A stretch of 64,000 bases of DNA from Rotaria sordida (GCA_905250125.1 CAJNOL010000653.1:1-64000); one strand, 5' to 3'; positions 1-12,713 are shown, counted from the stretch's first letter. The notes: generated by a model not told the origin, from the sequence alone. Numbers and translations are program-made.

Positions 1-276
1 AATAGGATGTTACCAACTGTGTCAATTATGTCAAAAGGAATTTCTCATGAGATATCACGATGTAGGCTAGTGGGTGTTTGAAGTTTGCGTGTTGATTGCT
101 GTTCTCTCATCATACTAAATTCTTCGAGCACATACTGAACGGGATCATGTCAATGTGGTCTCTCATTTATATTCATTGTTTTTTATACTTGAATTTACTA
201 GAGATTTTGTTAAAAACTTTTTTTCCTTACACGAGTATTTATCTTGTTTCTTTTTTCATTGGAATTATTATTCTAG

Positions 277-3075
277 TTATACGATCTTATGACAATGTCT
301 GTTAAATTTCAAATTATGCTTTGTCCATGTGCTGCTGATATTATTAAAGTTACTTATAATCATGTAAATTCAATGCGAAAATTAGTTCGCAGTTCAACAG
401 TACTTGATCTTTTGGATAAAGCATTTATAGCTTTTAATAAAGTTAGTTTATTTACTAAATTAATATTACAAAAATATGAATGACTTCTTATTTCTTTATA
501 GCAATATGAACGATTAAATGATGTTGAATGGTTACTTATTCGTGATACAATACTTTTTTTCTTTCAAGACGTCCATATTCGAGTAAGAGATTTATATTAA
601 AACAACACAATTAATTTAATTTGTTTTGTTTTATTCGATAGGTTTCTATTTTTCTTCGTGAAAATTTACAAACTCAACAAGGTGTATTTATAGTGAAAAC
701 AAATGGTATTGTTCCAAATGGTTTTCAAACACCCGGTGAAATTCGGTTTGTTACTAAAAAAAATTTAAAAAAAAAAAAAGTTAAATATTTATATTGAATA
801 AAATTAGAACATATAAAAGAGGTCGTTTGAATAATACGCATACATTCAATGCCGGTGAACATCATGAACCACCTGATGATAAACGTACTTTTCATTTGGG
901 TCTTAATATGTAAGAAATAAGATATATAAAGGACAGAAGTAAAGTTTCGTTTTTTTTTCTTATTTTTAAGTTATTCGAAAAGTAAAAGTTCAAATGAAAG
1001 TTTATTAAGTGATAGTGCTGTTCGTCGACCATCTGTTATGGTCAATGCTGCATCAGATATTGTAAATAAATAAGTAACATAGATGATTTTGAATGTATTT
1101 TAAATGAGTAGGAAATGATTAATCCTGATCCAAAAATGATTGCACAACTTAATTTACTTTCCGATCTTATTGGTAATAGTAGTGGCGGAGATTCATCACG
1201 ATCTGGTCTTCTAAAATTGTCATTATTCGATGATGATGAGGATGAAGATACTGGTCCACCGTCAGTTATTCTTTTTTTTATTTTGGTTAAATGTTGCTTT
1301 CTATATAATTCTTTTTATATTAGAATTCAAAAACGTCCTCAAGCATCATCAACAAGCAATCAACGACCGAAAAATGAAGATATTACTATTGATGTATCAA
1401 AAGTAAGTTATGCATTTGTATCACGAGAATATATTGATGACATACAGTAAGTACCAAAATTATTCAACAAAGTTTATTTTCAATTTTTTTCCACTATCGT
1501 AAGTATTAGAAAGAATTCAAAAAGTGATTCGAGTAGAGAAAATTGTTTCGAACAAGAATATGAAGAAACAAGAATTATTATCAGATTCTCAAAGATAAGG
1601 ATTTGAGAAAATAATTCTCTACAAAATGAGATGACTTCCAGTTCTTTGGAAAGCTTCTTGGTTGTGACACAGAGATTGGATTGAATGTCAAAACAATCAT
1701 TTATCTACAGAAAATTGAAAACAAACTACATTAGGTCTTTCCGTAAGATTGCTGTATCTGTGCTAAATAATGTCGTAGAAAACTCCAAGACGTTTCGGTT
1801 TGTAGAGGACTATTTACTCTCTCATTCTATGTAGTTTAAACAAAACTTTATTTCCGTATTCTAGGTACTGAAAAAAACCAGAGTTTTGGTCTCCTAGAAT
1901 CCCTATCTTAGGAAATCTGATATTAATATTCATTTCGTTATGTTCTTGTTGGGAACAATTTTCTCTACTCGAATCACCATTTGGACTCCTTCTAGCGCTA
2001 ACAGCAGTAGAAAAATATTGAAAATAAATCTTGCTGAATAATTTTGGTATCTACTATGCATGGTTGAGAGGTTTTATAAAGGATATTTCAATTTTATTTG
2101 TAGAGAATTCCTTTTCTTCACTGTCAATATAGGAAAGACTATAGATCTTCTTTTAAGATGTTGATCATTTATTTCTAAACATCTTGAAAAAAGACATGTA
2201 ATATAATCTGAAGAACAAAATTCTTGAGTACTGCACTTACTTACTTCAATGAGATTATCGTTTTGTAAGAAACTAACGTAACTAAGATGGATAATTTATT
2301 AAATAAAAAATTTTAATCATTTTATAAATTTGCATAAGTATACACAGTTTTGTTAAGGATCAAATTAGTTGTACTCAAGGAGGGAAAAGCGAAAGTTCAG
2401 TACTTCATTTTTCCTTTATCGTATGCACTTCACTGTACTTCATTTATAATCCACTTGTATTCAGGAGTACTGAAGTCTTACTTTTTTCTTCTTGAGCTGT
2501 ACTACATGCGAATTTCTACAAGATCATTATTTCCTTAAATATGCTACTAGTGTCATGTACCCACGCTTAAAAAAAGCAAGACATTGAACTAAAAACAATT
2601 ATTTCTTCATCAAGAATGAATCAAAATGATACTATTTTTACTGAAATATAATCTAATTTTTATGTATATATAGTATACTTTTAAAATTATATTAAAAAAC
2701 GGTATGAGCACTGAATATAAACATGATCAAAATTCTTCGTTAGGATACCAATCCATTACGTAATCGACCTCAGTTTATATGAACTGAGGACGCTCTGCTC
2801 TCCAGAACAGAATAGAGTGACAAAAATGTCCAATGATGTTCTCTGCTGCTAACTTATGTTTTTAATTTAAACTATTCAACTAAATGCGTGACTATATTTT
2901 AATGAATGTATATTTATTTTAGCGAAATCAAAATCCTCGTTTATCTCATGTTCTACAAGATTTTGATTTTGATGAACGTTCAACACGTCGAGGAAAAAAG
3001 GATGATGATGATGATGATGATTTATGCGCAATGATGGATCGTTTACCTGGCAGTACTGGAAACAAACGACGTTGA
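277..3075 (+). CDS. OSCP1: OSCP1-like protein, 3' part (organic solute carrier partner 1)
   Basis: Coding exons read at 277-441, 502-582, 642-745, 808-909, 971-1061, 1112-1260, 1324-1402 and 2923-3075; they sum to 924 nt (307 aa plus stop) with every splice phase matching. The product follows the OSCP1 family from an LYDLMTM motif through MLCP, TYNHV, FFQDVHIR, an NPDP/NLLSDL segment, an acidic stretch and a C-terminal DDLCAMMDRL like the family's DDLLAMMDEL. Family knowledge: OSCP1 modulates solute transporters and is linked to cilia and centrosomes. About 75 N-terminal residues of the usual ~380 are missing; no convincing exon was found in 1-276, so they may lie before the window. Six introns are 50-63 bp, but the last is 1520 bp because of a hairpin insertion. 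A seven-Asp run is encoded by GAT repeats near 3001. A poly(A) signal AATAAA lies at 3286. Confidence 0.88.
1454..2047. repeat. TA-flanked foldback/MITE in the last OSCP1 intron
   Basis: The two ends are inverted copies of each other. The left end begins CCAAAATTATTCA and the reverse complement of the right end begins CCAAAATTATTCA too. Similarity continues inward for about 170-200 bp per arm, including an almost identical GTGATTCGAGTAGAGAAAA block (1526-1544 against its inverted copy near 1960-1980). TA dinucleotides flank both ends (1452-1453 and 2048-2049), as expected for Tc1/mariner-type insertion. No long ORF is present, so it is non-autonomous. It makes up about 40% of the 1520-bp intron. 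Confidence 0.75.
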
Positions 3076-5914
3076 ATATTTCTGTTTGTTGTGTGATTAT
3101 CTTTATTTTTCTTTGTATGTATTTGGAAAAATGATATCTTCGGGTTGAAAATAATTTTAGTTTTGAAATTTCTTTCAATATATAGTGAAAAAAGAAGCAA
3201 AGATTTAATGTTGAATTAGTGAAGTTTCTATATTTGATGTTGTTCTTGTCTGTCTAACAAATTTTATGTTTTAATGGTTGTAAGCAATAAAAAATGATGC
3301 ATTTGAATATTCTCATAAAAATCAATATACAGTGAAACCTCTATTAGTGCATACCCTCCTACTTTGATCTTGAACATAGTTTTCGCAGTCCCGATTGCTA
3401 TTTCAAACTCTTTTAAATAAATATTCATGCATATTTTTTCTCTCTTCTCTTTGTCATTTCTAGCTAATGCACAAAAACCTACTGTTCATTGTTTTTTTAT
3501 AACTGTATATATCAAGAAAAGCAATGATATCATAATTTTATCGTACATTAAATGAAAAAAATTCAATTAATTAATGATTACAATGATATTAATGGTTGAT
3601 CACAATGTGAATTTGTCGACAACTCGAATATTTTATTTGGTTCTATATTCAATATTTCAAAAACGAAGAAAAGAATATTTAAGTAATTATCAAATAAACC
3701 AAAATCAAGGTATTAAATGAGAATTTAAAATTTTTGATGTAATAAAACTTGATGAATACATATATTTGGATGTATTTTAGAGCAACGTTCATCAAACTCA
3801 CATATATAGAGATTGAAACTAAAACATAATACTTTATGAAATAAAGAAAAGTTTAGTATTTATTAAGAATTTTTTAGATTCATAAATATTTAAATGAAAC
3901 AAGCTAAGCAGCATAGAGAATGGTCTCTGATTGCTTCAAAACTAGTAAAGAAGTTTATATTCTGAAATTTTTTTCATCTCATAGTAAAATATATGGTATC
4001 ACTCATAGATAAACACCTCTCAATATTGAATACTTTTCAAATGTCCCGATGATGTTTATTTTAAAGGTTTCACTAGAATCAATGGATTTTATCGACGATA
4101 TCTACGAATAATATATCATATCTTTAAATGTCCTACCATAAATCTTCAGAAAAAAAATTTCACTTCCCACATTGGAAGAGGAAGTTAATGAAGAACCTAG
4201 TGAAGCAACTTAAAAATATTAAATAACACGATCAAAAATTAATTATTTGTTATATGATAAATGGAACCATTGCCAACAAAATACATCAACATTACATAGA
4301 AAAAGCTTCCCATGTGATAACTACCGATGGTAAACTGATCGGTATAATGTGCGCTATACCGGCGGTTTGTTTTTTTTGAAAGTCTTATGTCATGGTGTAT
4401 TGTATCAAAATGAGTGAATATTTTTGAAATCTGTTAAAATTGACAGTATTGATCTGATAATGTCGATGCATCTGAGCCGCCTGTATTAGCCATAGAACCA
4501 AAATCGGTTCCAGTTGTGAGATAAATTTTTCTTATAGACGACGCTGTAAAAATGTTTATTAGTAAAATATATTCTGAAACTATATTTTTTTTGTTTAATT
4601 TGAATTCTTTCTAACAAATAATTTTAATTTAGGTAGAAAATACTCTCTGAAATCGAAAGTCGTAAGTGCTACCGATGTTAGTGTGAATAAACGTATGGCA
4701 TAGGTTGTATTCAATTACTTCGAAGAAGACGAACTAGCACATGCATGAACAAATTCTATTAAGATTCTCCTACCTTCTTTGACAAACTCTTGCAATTCGT
4801 TAATCAAGACTCATCCAATCAATCAACCCAACCGAAAAACACTATTATCTGTTCGTTACTTACCTTGATGTATTTATTTGTCCCTTCTAATTGTAATATT
4901 CCTCTGACTTTTTTGATTTAGTTTTTTCTGTAATATGTACTAGAAAACTTTTACGAAATGTAAGTTGTTAGCACTGATGAAATTAATTCACTCAAATAAA
5001 GCTCGTCGTAATAAAATTTTAGAGATTTTATTGTAATGTCAACAAATTTGTGAATATACTTTGATTGAATATATTTAAAGCATGACTAAAAGTTTTGATG
5101 TTCTCTCAAAACTCATCAATTATAATTTTATCGATAGATTTTGATAAAATTGATTATAATTTCGTTTAGCTAATTCTGAATATATTTGCGAATTTTTTAA
5201 TCGTTCTCATTGACACCATATGATTGATTTCTTTGTATCTCTTATTTCCTATATCAATTATTTATTTTTCAACATATTATTTTTTTTTTTCTTAAAATCA
5301 TTATGGAAAATATACAGTGTGAATTGAATCCTTTAATAGATTATATAAATGAATTTCTTGTTATAAAACACATTATTTTAAAGATAAAAATAAAATTTCA
5401 ACATTGTCGTACGTGTGTCTAGCCAAGATATGACGACCGTTCGATGAAATTTTCAATAAATCAGTTGCAATGAATAATGATCGATTTGAGCCGATTGAAA
5501 ATTTCATACTTTTATCTTTTATACTTTCATATAGCTTGAATTCGATATTCTTTCTGGAAGATGTTTGAACTCATTAGACTCAACTGAATTCCAAAAAAAC
5601 AAAACGATTGTTTTAAAGCATAATTAAAAAAGTACAAGTCTTCAATTGCCTTCTATTTTGATGTTGATCCTTCATAATGCCACATTTCTTCAACGGTAGA
5701 TGCTACTCTACCGGTTATAATGAATGCGAAGATTTTTTTTCTTAACAAATCTGTTATTAAGTGAAAGACAGAAAATAAAAAAAAAACATCCTGGATAATT
5801 TTGTCATATACAAAAAAAATACTTTTCTACAAAAGAAAAATGGCTATTATAAATTCAATAGACTACACGAAAGAAAAAAAATTCCACAAAATACAATTAG
5901 AGTTTTTAATTTCT
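3076..5914. other. Intergenic region between two convergent genes
   Basis: OSCP1 (+) and the CEP43-like gene (-) converge here. I see no ORF with family resemblance. The interval holds the OSCP1 3' UTR (AATAAA at 3286) and a possible decayed DNA element at 3330-4075, whose end CAGTGAAACCTCTATTAG resembles pogo-type termini. The rest is A+T-rich and unassigned. Confidence 0.6.
3330..4075. mobile_element. Possible pogo-like non-autonomous DNA element
   Basis: The left end reads CAGTGAAACCTCTATTAGTG after a TA. About 745 bp downstream is an inverted AGGTTTCACT (4065-4074), whose reverse complement continues into TTTAAAATAAACATC. A related terminus, CAATGAAACCTCT followed by CAATAAACACC, occurs at 37125. 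No transposase is visible. Only about 11 bp match between the two ends, so the boundaries are tentative. Confidence 0.3.
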
Positions 5915-7926
5915 TTAGAAATCTTCTAAATAATCAATATTAGTCGATGGAGATGGTGATGCTTTATCAACCGTAATATCATCCATACTACTAATTATAC
6001 TATGACTAACACTATGGCTCATACTTTCGTCATCATATTCAATTGGAAGATCTTTAGTTCCATTGTTTAATGGTTTTTTAGGAATTGTTCTTGTACGTGG
6101 TGTTTCATTGCCTTGCATAATATTATCAATAGTTTTTAAACGTTCCAATGCAGCTGGTGTTGCATTACGATTAGAAAATATTGAAGTTGATCCGTCTTCC
6201 TCTTGTTCATCACTATTATCACTTTCATCAAAATTAATTAATGATGGTGGAACAATATCAGCAGCTTTTTTAATGACATTTTGCTGTGAATTCATTGTCG
6301 TTGGTAATGGAAAGTCATAAGCAAGTTTTCGTGGATTTTCTGATGATGATGAGGAGGATATAGAGTCTGTTGGTGGAGATGCCGTACGACGAATTGGAGT
6401 TGACACTTGATTATTGTTAGCCGTATTCCTCGAGGTTAATAATTGTGTTGAGGCTCTACGAAAAAAAAAATATGATGAGAGTCAATTTAACTATCTCAAT
6501 TATGATCAGAACGTAAAGTGCAACTTGAAGTTATATTTGAAATTGTTCGTTTTTTTTTCTGTTCCTTGTGTAAACACTAGCGGCAATCGTAAATGAACTA
6601 AAATGTCATTCGATAGGAAGCTGTTTCATATCTTGCTTTAACCAACTATCGAAAGCAAGATAAATATTGAAAGAACAATATAAAACTAATCACGTCATAT
6701 AATACAAAATTATCAAATAAAATACTTCCGTAAGAAGTTTATCTGTAAATCTTAGACAATATTCGAAAAGAAAAACTCTAATCGATATAAATGTCGATAG
6801 TAATAACAATTATTTGTTATACAACTATCTGTTTTTTTTTATGGTAAAAAATGTCTAAATCATGCAAAAGAAATAATCTCAAGCATAATGCTTTAAAAAA
6901 ATGCACATGTATGTGATCTATCATCGTATGCTATGTGAACTATTGTTTATATCTTGCCGTCTTCATATAATTCAATCATTTGTAGAGTATCCGCAAAAGA
7001 GATGAAAAAATTGAAGCAAAGTAAATATATGTCATCTGTTCTCTTCTTTCAAAGAAGAAAAAAAATATTATTAGATAACGAGAAGTTCTAAAAGTTGAAT
7101 TAAAATTCATCGAATAAATTCTGTATGGAAAGATAACTTACATAGATGAAACTTGCTGTATAGGAATTGATGGTGGTTTTAATGCATTAGCACATCCTTG
7201 CATCCATCTAAGACAAATTTGTTCATAATCATGTTTCGAAAGAGAATTTGTTGATGAAGGAATATTTTTATTAATAAATGTATCTAGTACACTTGAATCG
7301 AATGATGATGAAAACAATGAACGAAAATGATTACGTATACGATTCAAATCATTGATTTTTTCATTTGGAAATTGATTATCAATTGATTGTTTAATATGAT
7401 CAGGAAGAGAATTAATAATACTAGCAGGCTAAAAATATTTTTTTTTAAAACAAAAAAATTCCAAAAACATTCTTTCTTCTCTTACACGATTTGTACTATG
7501 ATCAAGTAAAACATGTAAAATAGGCTGTGTTTTAATTTGATTTGAGTTAATATGAAGTTGTTCAAGTAATTCAGTATGTGTTAATGGTACTGGATGATTT
7601 GGACCAGATGTTTCAACTTTAAATACATCTTCTGTATATAATAAATGTGAATGTTCAAGCCAATCAAGTACAAGTGCACGACAAATACGTCCAGTCATTC
7701 CATTATCTGAAGATAAATGTGAATTTGTACCAATAGGATTTGTTGCTTTTTCAATTGTTTTAAATACAGCTGCACGTAATTGAGCTTTTAAATGAGATAT
7801 TAAACCGTCACGTTCAAGAGCTTGATAAACTAATTCACGTAATTCATTATCATTATTGCCACGCTGATCACTAAGATCATCACTACTTGCAGTACCAGTT
7901 GGAATATTCATTACATCTGTCGACAT
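5915..7926 (-). CDS. CEP43/FOP-like centrosomal LisH protein
   Basis: Three exons on the minus strand: 7486-7926, 7142-7428 and 5915-6455. They total 1269 nt (422 aa), close to the roughly 400 aa of vertebrate FOP (FGFR1OP/CEP43). The first exon carries the diagnostic N-terminus ELRELVYQALERDG...LKAQLRAAVF, which parallels the FOP TOF/LisH region, followed by a second helical part (GRICRALVLDWLEHS). The middle is low-complexity. The C-terminal half is Ser- and acid-rich and ends in DYLEDF, reminiscent of the acidic FOP tail. Family knowledge: FOP is a centriolar-satellite and centrosome scaffold needed for microtubule anchoring and ciliogenesis. The start is the first Met after a stop-rich leader and faces the divergent GDPD gene 280 bp away. 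Other LisH proteins such as OFD1 are less likely because the AELRAAVF-type motif fits FOP best. Confidence 0.75.
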
Positions 7927-8206
7927 TCTGCAATTTTTTTTCTTCTCACTGGAATAATCAAGTGTTTTTGTCTAGTTGAAATTCAGTTGACACCATGACA
8001 ATAATGAACGAGATTTTTATTGGATTTCAATTTTAACTAATTAATAAACATCAAGAAAGTTTTATTTAGAGAAAAATAATTAATTTTTAAAATTTTATAA
8101 ACAAATCGTTTATAGATGTCGCTGATATTGATAAGCCAATTATATTGATCAATGAATCATTCGATATAAACTTTATGATCAGAGCATTATAAAATCATTC
8201 TTATTA
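7927..8206. promoter_or_regulatory. Divergent promoter interval (CEP43-like / GDPD-like)
   Basis: Only 280 bp separate the start codons of two head-to-head genes, so both promoters and 5' UTRs must lie here if the start calls are right. The sequence is A+T-rich; no canonical TATA box can be singled out among many TA-rich stretches. Shared regulation is an inference from position alone. Confidence 0.4.
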
Positions 8207-10974
8207 ATGTGGGTGTACATCGTCGTTTTTACGAGTTTCGCCGTTTATATTACGTTATCATTTATCTTCCTTCGTAAACCGCATTTTCTTCATAAACGAC
8301 GTCGACCTGCATTCATCGCTCGAAATATAGCTCATCGAGGGGGTAAAATAATGAAAATTCTACATTTTTGATGTATTTGCTTTTGTTTTCTAAGGTGCCG
8401 CAGAATCTATTGAAAATACTTTACTTGCATTTGACACGTATGATTCATGAGAACATATTTTATATCAATTTTTTTACTCTAGAGGACTAACAAATGGAGT
8501 AGAAATGCTTGAATTAGATTGTCATTTAACCAAAGATAATCAAGTTGTTGTGCATCATGATTTTTCACTTGACAGAACGACGGGTGAAGAGATATTTATC
8601 AGAGATATTGAATATCATGTAAGTTAATATCAATGGGCACAAATGAGAAAAAATGTTGTTTTCTAGAATTTACCTAGAATTAGTACTAATGTAGATCTTT
8701 ATTATGATGCAAGTAAGAAATTTAAATATATTTATCGAAGAGATTAATGATTTTATTGATAGGTACAGTTATATCATGTGATAATAATCCAACAAATGAA
8801 GAATTATTGCGTATACCATTGTTAAAAGATGTTTTTGAACGTTATCCAGCAATACCAATTAATATTGATGTTAAAGAACATAACGATGAACTTATTCGTC
8901 AAGTATTTAGCATTTTGTTATGAATAGATAAAGTTTTTGTAAAAAAATGATTGATCATTTGACATACATTATATCTAGTCATGAATTGTTGTTGGCCTTT
9001 CGTATTGTCATTTCAACAAATGGAAAATAACTCGAGTAGAACTTTTTATTTTGATTCACTATATGTCCAATGTATTCATTCTAATTTGAAAGTGATTTGC
9101 ACTATTGAGTCCATAGTTATATGAAACATGATTTGAAACTAAAGTACTAGTGATTAATACCTATTACTGTTTTCTGTTTAGATAGCATTGTGGAAACTGT
9201 AAAATAAACGAAAAGTTTTTCTCTAACAAAGAATAGAGTCTGTTCTACTCAATGTTTTATAAATTGAACGTATTGAGAGGCGAATATTCTCTCAGAGATC
9301 TAGTTCAAAGTCATGAACTGCTCCACAAGACAATACCTACATTCATTGTCGTCAGTTATTTCTTTCGTACAGGTCTGAGCTGATTTTTTTGATTGTTCGA
9401 TGAACTGAATAGAACATGTTAAAATGAACACTCCCTAATTTAATAATGATCTCGAAAGTCAATCCTAGATAGAAAAAAATATTAATTGTAAAGTAGCCAT
9501 ATGAATATATTGGCTGACATGTTTAGAGTATGAAATCAGGGAAATAGCTGTCATGACTCGTCAAACTCATTTAAAACTCTCAAAAACAAATAATAGTTTG
9601 CATTTCATCAAAGTTCTCTCTAAAGAGAACCAAAAAATGTCAAGAGGAGCATAAAAACATACGAATAATTCAATATATAACATATCGACGTTTCTGATCG
9701 ATTCAACTTTTGTTTTGTAAAATTCTGCGAATTCCTAAATCACTGAGTAGAAGCCGAAAGAAAAGATTTTAATGATGGCTATGGTAGGTCTACAAACAAT
9801 AAAATAAATAATCTAAAAACTGAATGGATACAAGTATTCTAAAAGGAATTCAACGATATTCAAAAAACCCTGAGTTTGAATCGAAACTTCACCGAACCTT
9901 AAGATGCTCCTGTTGCCATTCTATATACTTCCAGAAACGCTTCGACAGTCACGTAAATATTCGACACAGCAGGAATCAGTTGAATAGCTCCTGAATGCTG
10001 AACCAAAGTTCAAGTTCGGTGTATGCCTAGTTATTTTTGAATCTATCGAAAATTAAATGCAGAAAAAAAAAATTTTTTTTCTTCATTTGTAGCAATAGAC
10101 TACAAGCGACTTAGAATGTATTGAGAAAGCATGACTTTTCTTGATTATTGATTAAAGAAAATACTTGAAAATTTTTATTTCGTAATGTTAAACAGTTCAT
10201 CAATATATAATATTATGCTAGAAAAAAATGACGTTTTTTAGATTTCGAAGCTTATTCAAGGATATCAACGAGAACATTTGACTTATTGGGGTAGTTTTAA
10301 TCATGTTGTATGCCAAAAATTGACTGCTGAAGTACGACTTCAATCTAACTATATTAAAATATTGACTATTTATATCTCTTAGAATTCACGTATAGTTCGT
10401 TTTTGTTCATTAAAAGAAGCAATAGGTATTGTCATTGCTTATTGGCTTGGTTTATTACCGTTTATACCATTAAAACCGGGTAAATCAAATAAGACTGTTT
10501 TCAATAATTTTTCTCTTTTATTTTTGGTTCTATATAGGTGTCTTTGAAGTACCTATTCCTGGTGAAGTTTTCCAGTATGATCGAACATTCACTTAATTAT
10601 ATATATTTTTTTTTCTTATATTTAGAAAAATAACAAGAAATTTTAATTGGAAATTTAAAATGGTATTTTATCTCGCAGAACGGTAATTGTTCTATTCAAA
10701 TAATTTTAATTCGATTTTAATATATTTAGTGCATTAAATAATAAATCTATGTTTGTGCATTTACAACGACGTGGTATTCCGGTAAGCTTCTATCTTTAAT
10801 TAAAATCTATTATGAATTTTGTTTTACTTGTAGGTGTACGTTTGGACATTAAATAATGAACAAGAATTTGAATATGCTATTCAAAAAATGTCTGTTACCG
10901 GTATAATGACTGATTATCCCAGTCGACTTCAAAATTATTTAGCGTCTAATGAACATGAATTTATTTTAAATTAA
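8207..10974 (+). CDS. GDPD1/GDPD3-like glycerophosphodiester phosphodiesterase (lysophospholipase D type)
   Basis: Eleven exons: 8207-8342, 8395-8437, 8483-8618, 8667-8712, 8763-8902, 10242-10331, 10383-10479, 10538-10574, 10626-10682, 10730-10781, 10834-10974. They total 975 nt, 324 aa, all phases consistent. An N-terminal membrane helix (about residues 1-22) precedes the TIM-barrel GDPD domain. The catalytic signatures are present: HRGG, then ENT, EMLELDCH (metal-binding E and D) and VVHHD (second catalytic His). Later NIDVKEHN, FVHLQRRGI.VYVWTLN and GIMTDYPSRL match the GDPD1 C-terminus. The family hydrolyses lysophospholipids to lysophosphatidic acid at ER or perinuclear membranes. The start is the first in-frame Met before the helix. 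AATAAA lies at 10981, just past the stop. The fifth intron (8903-10241) is 1.3 kb; no repeat could be defined in it. Confidence 0.9.
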
Positions 10975-11424
10975 GTGATAAATAAATATTTATTTTGTCC
11001 ATTTTTCATAGTATCTCTTTTTATGTTAAAATGAAAACATATTTTTTTTATTAACTAATTTATTTTTTAACAGATGAACAATAATAAAATACATATTGTT
11101 TCTACGGAAAACTTTCATCTTTAGTTTTAATAAAACGTTTTTCGTATGATTTACGCCATCTTGTAGACAAATAAAAAAGATAAAGTGGTGATAGAAGAGA
11201 GTTAGATCGAAACTTGCGTGTCGAACTTTGTATTGGTATAGACAAAAGTATAAATAATTCTGAGTTTCTGTGAGCCTATATAAACTGTAAACTATCATTA
11301 CATTTGTTACATACACACCTGTGTCGCACATATCTGGATATTTAGCACAANNNNNNNNNNAATAAGTATGAGCAAGATCTTTTATCTTCGTTGTTAGATC
11401 TTGTTTTATTGTTTAGGAACAAAT
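10975..11424. other. Intergenic spacer with assembly gap
   Basis: This holds the 3' flank of the GDPD gene with an AATAAA signal at 10981, about 350 bp of unassigned A+T-rich sequence, and a run of ten N at 11351-11360. The size of the true gap is unknown. No gene is supported here. Confidence 0.7.
11351..11360. other. Assembly gap (10 N)
   Basis: Ten N characters in the sequence. A fixed-size placeholder is likely, so sequence may be missing between the GDPD gene and the small pseudogene that follows. Confidence 0.99.
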
Positions 11425-11814
11425 GGCAGCTAATAAAATAGATGCGTTAGTCACGAGCTGGAATACCGTGAGTAAGTAGAAAAAGTAAGTTAGGCTTTGT
11501 AGAATAAAAATGTTTTGTTCCGAAAATTTGTTACATTAACTCAAAGCATTATTTAACAGTGCTGCTGAAAAATTCGTGCTCGCTGTGAAGTTGGAAAACA
11601 GTTAGTTGAAGAATTACACATAGCTGTTGAAGCTAATGATAATGCAGCAACAGAACAATTATTAGGAAACTTATGTGAAGGTCTTCGTCATGCTAGAGAA
11701 GATCGTGAGCGATTTCTAGATGAATTCGATATAGTTCTTTAATGGGCTAAAAAATCAGGCAAACCAGTAGAACAATTAATCGATAATCTTCGCGCACAAG
11801 ATGATGTTCATTAG
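11424..11814 (+). pseudogene. Small broken gene of unknown function, two exons
   Basis: An ATG at 11424 opens MAANKIDALVTSWNT, followed by a plausible GTGAGT donor and an acceptor CAG near 11560. The second part gives a charged helical stretch (CEVGKQLVEELH, LLGNLCEGLRHARED, RFLDEFDIV). Two defects are seen. The frame that carries the helices opens with TGA just after the acceptor and would be repaired by one extra A in a five-A run. An in-frame TAA lies near 11740, before a continuing WAKKSGKPVEQLIDNLRAQDD. No family was recognised. Either this is a decayed copy of a roughly 100-aa helical protein or both breaks are sequencing errors next to the assembly gap. Confidence 0.4.
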
Positions 11815-12713
11815 AAATATACATCCTAAAATCGATCGTATAATGCTTAATATCTTGAATTGCATATAATATAATAATAAATAAAAGAAAATAAAATTAA
11901 ACTTAAGTTACAAATCTTGTCATAATATGTAGTTCCTAAACGAGAACTAAATATAGTTTGCTTCATCTGTATGAGATCATCCTTTGATTGTTAATGGATG
12001 AAAAACATTTAGATTCAAAGTCTGATGCAAGTATCATTTGATATATGAAGAAAGAAGAGGAGTTAAAGTCAAATTGTGTTTCATTAACTTCCGTTTCACG
12101 TACATTATGAAATGCTACAATCAATATTTTCTTTTCATCACAGAACAGAGTGTCTCAAAAATGAAAAGACATACTTCTAAACTCTTCTCGTGTACATATT
12201 GGATATTTTCTATTTCTATTAAATACAATACCATGTGGGTACCTATGGAACAACGTAACCACTCAACCATGGCGGCTCCTTGCTTCATATGACCTCGACT
12301 TCTATCCATTCATGTAAAAGACAAGAACAACGATTCCACCGTTTCATATTTCAAAACGAAAGCTTTCTTATGTCGGACACTTCTAGGTAGTCTTTTCATG
12401 ATCAAAAATATTTCTCTATTGCGTGTTGAATTCGATGGATATTATGAGAAAATGATAATTTTGTACTTTCAATGGTTTTATATTATCAATATATTTGTAT
12501 CAGATCAATTATAACTCATTTATCCTATCATTATTTTCATTGGTTAATTTTTCTTTAGAAGGTAAATTACAGACAAGAAAAGATGCTTGACCATATTGTT
12601 TAGATAAAATTAATTTTTGAAATGATAACTTCAGTCACAGTAACATATCTAACAAATCAATTTTTTTCTAATAGATTTATTATTTGGATTTCAAAATCAT
12701 TAGTTTAAGAACA
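11815..12713. other. Intergenic region before the HADHA-like gene
   Basis: About 900 bp with no supported gene. The end of the small broken gene is followed by AATAAA-like runs near 11875. An expected mitochondrial presequence exon for the downstream gene was looked for and not found. The ORFs here on both strands lack family resemblance. Confidence 0.6.

Noticed and set aside
1-276. Missing N-terminal exons of OSCP1
   Set aside because: Frames in this stretch do not match the expected N-terminal motifs of the family, so no exon is placed here.
2876-3200. Minus-strand ORFs with His and Ser runs at the end of OSCP1
   Set aside because: The runs are antisense readings of the GAT repeat that encodes the Asp tract of OSCP1.
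6063-6320. Plus-strand ORF opposite the last CEP43-like exon
   Set aside because: Antisense shadow of the Ser/Asp-rich C-terminal exon.
8903-10241. Hairpin or MITE in the long GDPD intron
   Set aside because: I compared the two ends by eye and found no alignable inverted repeat, so no element is claimed.
11026-11331. Minus-strand ORF of 101 codons downstream of the GDPD gene
   Set aside because: Low-complexity hydrophobic translation of A+T-rich DNA, with no domain.
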